Source: Campylorhamphus procurvoides (taxonomy: Eukaryota; Chordata; Aves; Passeriformes; Dendrocolaptidae). From it: a stretch of 64,000 bases of DNA. The stretch is from NCBI GenBank assembly GCA_013396655.1, contig WBMV01000462.1, positions 2,202,309 through 2,266,308 of the forward strand, given 5' to 3'. The notes below the pieces were generated by a model. That model did no database searches and was not told the origin of the DNA. It worked only from the letters and a program-made list of their open reading frames with translations. This document shows positions 58,836-64,000 of this stretch, piece after piece. The translations under genes and the position numbers were made by a program. Numbering within the stretch: position 1 is the stretch's first letter; every line of letters begins with the position of its first letter.

Positions 58836-61277
58836 CTGGATGGCACAAGCCCCCCCCAACACTGTGCCGAATCCCCTGCCCTTCCCCACCACCCTGCAGC
58901 CCTGTCCCTCCAGCTGCCATCCTCCCCATCCTCCCTGAGGGCTGGCCCACCTTTGAGGGGCCTCTGGGGAGCACCTGCCCCCAGTGAGCGTGACTTTAAC
59001 TCCTGGACATCCACGGACATCGCTGGACCTTTGCTTCCCACTGCCTTGGCTCCCCTGCAGCCAGAATGGGTGTCCTGGCCAGAGAGTGGCTCATGGGTGG
59101 TTCTCGTGGCTGTGGCAGAGAGGGCAGTGGGATGCAGGGATTTGGGCAGTGGTGCCCAGCAGCATCCAGCAAGGAAGACAAGGGACTGCCTGGAGAGAGG
59201 GAGGGAGGGATGCAGCAGCCCGGGTATGCTGAGCACCTCTGATCATCTCTGCTCCAAGCACAGACTTCAGGCAGTGGCCTCACCAAGATGGCAAGTGATT
59301 GGGGACACTTGTGACAAGCCCCAAGACCCCCAGAGTCCCCCAGACTTGGACAAGGCTGCTCCACAGTCCCAGCTCCCCCCATGGTGCTACTGGTGATGGG
59401 GAGGGTTCAGCTGGGTCAGCCTGACCGTGCCAGTGATTCTTTTTCTGGACTACAGAAGCCTCTGCCCCTGCAAGAGCAATGCAGCTGGGAGGGGACAACT
59501 ACCAGCTTCTTAGTCCCTGTTGTCCCTGTCCTGCCTCCTGGAGCCTCCAGGTGGGTCAGGACACCCCAAAGCAAGCTGGTCCAGTGCTGCAAAGGTGCAC
59601 ACCCAGAACTGAGCATGGCATGGAGCTGTTTTGGCAGCACTGGTGAAATGGGGAGCACGGGAAGTAGGAGGAGGAGATGAGGAAGGTTCACTTCCCAGCA
59701 CAGCTCTGCCTGCATTTCACAGCTCCTTCCTCCCTCTGGATTCATGTCAGACTTTGGCCATCCAAAAGCTGTGACCTTTCCCCAAACCCTTGGCTTTGGG
59801 CAGCACAGCCAGAGCCCCCACATGAGCCCCCTCCCCTCACTGCCAGCCTGGGGACCTGCATTCATTTCCACCCTGGCTGAGCCGTGCATTGGCTCAGCAC
59901 CTGCAGATATCCAAAGCCTTTCATTTCCTCAAATCCCGTTAAGGTTTTGCAAAAAGGAGCCCCGAGTGGGGCTTAACATCTGCAAGGTCCTGATAACCGG
60001 GCAGCAGCCACACCACGCACCAGCTGACCCAAGCAGGAGCTGCCATGGGGTGCAGGACTCCTGCATGTCTCCTGCTGGCTCCCTGAAAGGACTCAAATGG
60101 GGGATTTTGTCCAAAAAAAAATTCAGAACCAAATGTGAGAAGGCTCTGAGCAGGGATGGGAGGGAGACAGCAGGGACCATGTCACCCTGTCTGTCATTTC
60201 CTGCCTGTGCTACAGCAGCGATGGGGAGCAGAGCCCTGGCCCCAAGAAACACCACTGGACATATGGACAGACTGAGGAGGGGAGGAAAACTCCCACTGCT
60301 CCCATTTCCAGGGGGCTTATGGCATGGGAGAGATCAAAGGCTCAGCTTCCTGGCTGTGCTTGGTTTGTACTTCCCTCCTTAATTCTTTTTTTAAGCCTTC
60401 TCGTCTTGGATCCTGTGCTGGACAAGCCCTTTCACCTGCTGGGTGAGACCCTGTCTGCGTGTCTTGCCAGGAAAACAAGGACAAATGATGTATTGGGATC
60501 ATTTTTCCCTCTTCCCAGAGACATCCCTCAGAGCCCTCGCATGAGGATGAGCTCTGAGTGCAAGCACCAGCTCTACCTACTCCAGCCCTGTCCAGAGCAG
60601 CTGCTCAGGCTTTCTGGAATGATGGGCTTTGGGGCAGCTCAGCAGTGGCATTTCCCAGCTCAAAAGCAGAAGCCCTGACAGCTTCCAAGGGTTTCCTGTG
60701 CCCCAGTGGATCTGTCTGGAAAGGGTCCTGCCTGCACCCATCTTACTTTTCATTCATTTATTTTGTGGGTTAGCTGTAGCTGGGTTTTCTAGCACTTGCC
60801 TTGGGGCCAGGAAGGCTCAAAGAGGCACGTGCCGGGTGGGAAGGCTCATCCCCTCCCCAGACCCCTCCACTGGTGTTTTGTCATGCCAGAGAAGGGACGT
60901 TGTATGTTGGTTTGTCGGTAGCACACCCTTGTGTAACTGCCTGTGTCATACGGGACCCCCCCAATGACTTTGTTTTGACTTGCACGAGAGGTATTTAACC
61001 CATGCCAAGATGCAGGATTGCCCAGGATTATTCCCAAGAGCGCACACATTGCTCCACGGCCCTGGATTAGGTTAAACCCGTCTGTGGTGACACCTCCCTG
61101 GAAAGGGGTGGGCAAGGGCGACTGGGGCTCTGAGATGTGGCCACGCACCCTCCCGGCAAAGCCCTGGGCCAGGTCGTGGTGTGTAGCAGTGCTGTGAAGT
61201 CTAGGTCATGTGTGAGTGTGTCCAATGCTGTATATGTGGACTTTCTAAGCTCCTTAATAAAAGGGATTCATCGTTAG
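58836..61277 (+). other. FIBCD1: FIBCD1 3' untranslated region
   Basis: It runs from the TAG stop (58833-58835) to just after the first canonical AATAAA on the plus strand, at 61256. The length of about 2.4 kb is inferred. Nothing else recognised lies inside it. Confidence 0.6.
61256..61261 (+). terminator. FIBCD1: Poly(A) signal AATAAA of FIBCD1
   Basis: There is a canonical hexamer in the context CTTAATAAAAG, about 2.4 kb after the stop codon and before the proposed QRFP promoter. Confidence 0.6.
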
Positions 61278-62177
61278 CCAGCGTCTTGGCAGCCCCAAGG
61301 CACAGCGTGGGGACATCGCCAGAGGGACCTGCCATGGTGATGGCAAAGGGAGTGACACTGACCCACTGCAGCTCCCACTGTGCTGTGGTGTGACTGCTCC
61401 CTCCCTGTGCCAGGCTCATGGCATGGCATTCCAGGGAACTCACCCACTGTGCCAAAACCACCCTGAAAAACAAGGGCTGGGGAGACCCAGGGGCAGCGGA
61501 GGCTTCCCAGAGCTCCAGCCCAAACTGAGGCACTGTGGGACCTTGGGGTGGCCCTGGGGCTGGGACTGTGAGGGTGGCAGGTCTCAGAGCCAGGGGCACC
61601 CTCTCCCTGCTCTGATGGGCAGAGCACAGAGTGATGCCCTCAGCCCCCTCCCTCTGAGCTGCTCACCCCACATCCCATTCTGTCACAGGCCAGGACAGAC
61701 CTGGAGGGGATGGCAGTGTCCCAGGCACTGGGGACCGTGTGTCAGCACTGGTGGCTGCGTGCATTGACCAGGGAGGGTGGGAGCACTTGGGCTTGCCCAT
61801 GTGGGGACAGTCCCTGGGCAGGTTTGGGTGTGCAGGGGTCTGCATTGGCGCCTGTGTACCCACCACATGTCTGGGAGCCCCAAGAGATGCACACAAGGAT
61901 GCATCAGCCAAACAAGGGGGGACACACTCATGCCCCCAGACAGACCCTCCCTCCCAGCACCATCCCCACCAGCTGCCAGGGGCTCCAGGGCAGCTCCCAG
62001 ACACTGCTCCAAATGAGGCAGCAAATGAAGGCGGTGCGTTAATGAGCAATGTTACCACACTCACATTGTGGCAGCTCCACCAACCCCTGTCCCCTCCAGC
62101 CCCCTCTCCCAGGATCCCACCCTCTGCTCTCTTTGGCCACACGTTCAAGAGGTGACACAGCAATTAGACCTGGCGGG

Positions 62178-62186
62178 TATTTAATA
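62178..62186 (+). promoter_or_regulatory. QRFP: TATA-like box TATTTAATA of QRFP
   Basis: An AT-rich TATTTAATA is set in GC-rich sequence (GGCGGG before, GCCC after), about 30 bases upstream of a short stretch that ends in a strong splice donor. Upstream lie CAATTAG and AGGTGACA motifs. It is inferred to be the QRFP core promoter because it is the best TATA-type site between the FIBCD1 3' end and the QRFP coding exon. Confidence 0.4.
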
Positions 62187-62207
62187 GCCCAAGGCGAGCT
62201 GGACACT

Positions 62208-62265
62208 CATCTGGGCACAGGGTGACACGGAGCAAGGCCAGGGCTGGCAGCACCAAGGAGGAGAG
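62208..62265 (+). other. QRFP: Proposed non-coding first exon of QRFP
   Basis: The start is placed about 30 bases after the TATA-like box. The exon ends at a consensus donor GAGAG|GTGAGT (intron from 62266). The matching acceptor is CCCCCCAG at 63321-63328, directly in front of the QRFP ATG. A non-coding first exon would explain why an acceptor abuts the start codon. There is no transcript evidence. Confidence 0.4.
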
Positions 62266-62279
62266 GTGAGTGGCTGGCA

Positions 62280-62306
62280 TCTGTCTGTCTGTCTGTCTAT
62301 CTGTCT
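62280..62306. repeat. (CTGT)n short microsatellite
   Basis: About six CTGT/CTAT units lie just after the proposed QRFP exon 1 donor. Confidence 0.9.
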
Positions 62307-63328
62307 CCACATACCTGCTTCACACTCCTGTGAGGAGGCAAAGGCTGGTGGGAGGCACCCCCAGACCCCAGGAAGGGACTCAGCAGCCCTGAGGGTGCTC
62401 CCTGCTCTGGGTGTACCCAACAATTTGGATCCATGGGCAAGTGGGTGGAAGAAGAGAGAGAGCAGAGCAGTGGCAAAGCGTGAAGGAGGCAGGGAACACC
62501 CTGAAGTGAAGCCCCCGGCCTGAGGGGGGCTGGGGAGGGTGTGCAGGGGTTTTGGTGCAGATGGGTTTGGCACAGGAGTGAGGACCATCCACAGCAGCCC
62601 CCACCCTGCAAGGACAGGGCAGAGACCCTGGCCCAGCACCTGCAGGGACTTTTAAGGCAACATCTCCAGCAAACAATAATAATAGGAATGACAGGAATAA
62701 TACCATTTCCCCTTTCTGAGCCTTTGTGGGAGGCACCACTGCACAGGACCGAGGTCTCTGCTCACACCCCACTGCCAGGACACCTCCAACCCCATAAAGC
62801 AGAGGGATGTCCAGCACCTTCCTCTGCTCCTGTGCGATCCAGGCACTGTGGGAAGGACCCACTGATGGGGACGATCAGGGTGATATCCCAGGTCTTTCCA
62901 TGGTGCTTCTAGGAGGATCTGGAAGCTCTGGAGCCCATTGCCCTGCCTGGCTCTCAGCCCTACAGCCCAGCAGAGCCCGGCTGGCTCCTGGTTGTGATCC
63001 AGGGCAGTCGCTGCAAGGTTGGGATTTGTGAGCACCAAACTGCTGCTGCTGAAGGACAGAAGGTCTGAAGGAGGCAAGAGGGGAGCTCAGACACCCCAAC
63101 ACCGCCACCGGGGCTGAGGGCTGGTGTGGAGGCTGCAGAAGGAGCAGTGAGTGTCTGCTGGTGGTGGTGGGGATGTCCTAGCAGGAGCAGCCGGGCTGGT
63201 TTGGGGATGCTCCAGCTGAGGTGGGGAACCTGTACCAGCCGAGGGCAGCCCCCGCTGCTGCCCCAGCCGCTGCCCGAGGATGCTCCTTGGTTTGCTGACT
63301 TGCCCTTCCCTCCCTGTGCTCCCCCCAG

Positions 63329-63688
63329 ATGAGAGCACCCTTCTCGCTGTCCTGCCTGTTCCTCCTGAGCCTGGGAGCCTGCATCCCTCCCAGCGAGCGG
63401 CGGGAGCCGGCACACCGCGGCGAGGGGACCCTGCCGGGTCCCGGGGGGCGAGCGGCGGCGGCAGAGCCGGGCTGGAGGCGAAGAGAGGAGCTGGAGGCAC
63501 TGCTGGGCATCATCATCCCCCGGGAGCTGCGGGGACACGGCTCGGAGGGGACCGGGCAGCGGCCGGGCAGGAGAGGGGTGATGCCCACCCAGGGGGAGAA
63601 GCGCAGCGGCACCCTGGGCAACCTGGCCGAGGAGCTCAGCGGCTACAACAGGAGGAAAGGGGGCTTCACCTTCCGCTTTGGGAGATGA
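63329..63688 (+). CDS. QRFP: Pyroglutamylated RFamide peptide precursor (QRFP/26RFa), 119 aa
   Basis: QRFP is a secreted hypothalamic neuropeptide precursor whose amidated peptide activates the QRFP receptor and affects feeding and energy balance. The ATG follows a splice-acceptor-like CCCCCCAG. Residues 1 to about 18 form a hydrophobic signal peptide ending near L-G-A-C. A dibasic R-R lies at 81-82. K-R at 91-92 precedes the predicted mature peptide (93-117, 25 residues), which contains N-L-A-E-E-L-S-G-Y-N-R-R-K and ends G-G-F-T-F-R-F. G118 is the amide donor and R119 the last residue. Human shares L-G-N-L-A-E-E-L-N-G-Y and ends G-G-F-S-F-R-F-G-R. The precursor is shorter than human (136 aa) mainly in the middle part. 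Position next to FIBCD1 on the same strand matches human synteny. Confidence 0.95.
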   Translation: MRAPFSLSCLFLLSLGACIPPSERREPAHRGEGTLPGPGGRAAAAEPGWRRREELEALLGIIIPRELRGHGSEGTGQRPGRRGVMPTQGEKRSGTLGNLAEELSGYNRRKGGFTFRFGR

Positions 63689-64000
63689 GGGATTGAACTT
63701 GAACCCCCCCGCTCCCCGCCTCGTCCCGTCCTTCCTTTCCATCTCATCTGGGTTTGCTGGGACAGAAGGGTGTTGGGGGGTGTTGCTGCTGGGATCGTGT
63801 TGGGGATGGGGGACACCGTGTTTGCTCCACTTGCAGCCCCTGCTCTGGATCTCATGTCCCCGTTCCCAACCGGTGCAATGGAAGGAGAGGAGGATGCCTT
63901 GAAAAGAAGACACCATGTCCCTTTCATTGTCACAGGCAAAGGACCCAGCACCGGGTCTCCAGGAGAGCAGGGATGGCACTGGGGACAGACAGAGCAGGGG
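63689..64000 (+). other. QRFP: QRFP 3' UTR and flank
   Basis: No AATAAA or ATTAAA is seen before the window end, so the 3' end of QRFP lies outside the window or uses a variant signal. Confidence 0.5.

Overview
The window is vertebrate nuclear DNA and most likely avian, from a GC-rich, gene-dense microchromosome-type region. The evidence is multi-exon genes with GT-AG introns, a young CR1 LINE fragment of the bird type at about 46.0 kb, compact introns, and protein-coding sequence that is clearly amniote and carries the R-R-K-G-G-F-T-F-R-F type QRFP neuropeptide. There is no sign of bacterial, phage or viral coding sequence.

Four protein-coding genes are complete or nearly so. They lie in the order known from human 9q34: AIF1L (minus, coding exons 2499-13461), LAMC3 (minus, 15848-33111), FIBCD1 (plus, 45327-58835) and QRFP (plus, 63329-63688). 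I rebuilt each gene by matching protein homology to splice sites and checking that the phases at every junction agree. AIF1L has 5 coding exons (145 aa), LAMC3 has 28 (1577 aa), FIBCD1 has 7 (460 aa) and QRFP has a single coding exon (119 aa).

Layout. At 1-220 lies the flank beyond the AIF1L 3' end; NUP214 would be the syntenic neighbour. At about 225-13.5 kb is AIF1L, with a long 3' UTR and a GC-rich promoter at about 13.4-13.9 kb interrupted by a 73-base N gap. At 13.5-15.85 kb is a short spacer. At 15.85-33.1 kb is LAMC3, head-to-tail behind AIF1L. At 33.1-45.3 kb is a 12 kb non-coding spacer between the divergently transcribed LAMC3 and FIBCD1, with AT-rich homeodomain-like sites and simple repeats. 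At 45.3-61.3 kb is FIBCD1 with a 2.4 kb 3' UTR. At 62.2-63.7 kb is QRFP, for which a TATA-like box, a non-coding first exon and an intron can be proposed.

The genes do not form a pathway. They are an actin-binding EF-hand protein, a basement-membrane laminin gamma chain, an acetyl-group/chitin-binding membrane receptor and an RFamide neuropeptide precursor, kept together as a conserved synteny block. I found no new biological system. The points worth a second look are the divergent AIF1L N-terminus beside a GC-rich gap, a 67-bp tandem repeat touching the LAMC3 exon 1 donor, in-frame alternative acceptors in LAMC3, a changed nidogen-binding motif, a G-run at the FIBCD1 exon 1 donor and the proposed QRFP promoter.
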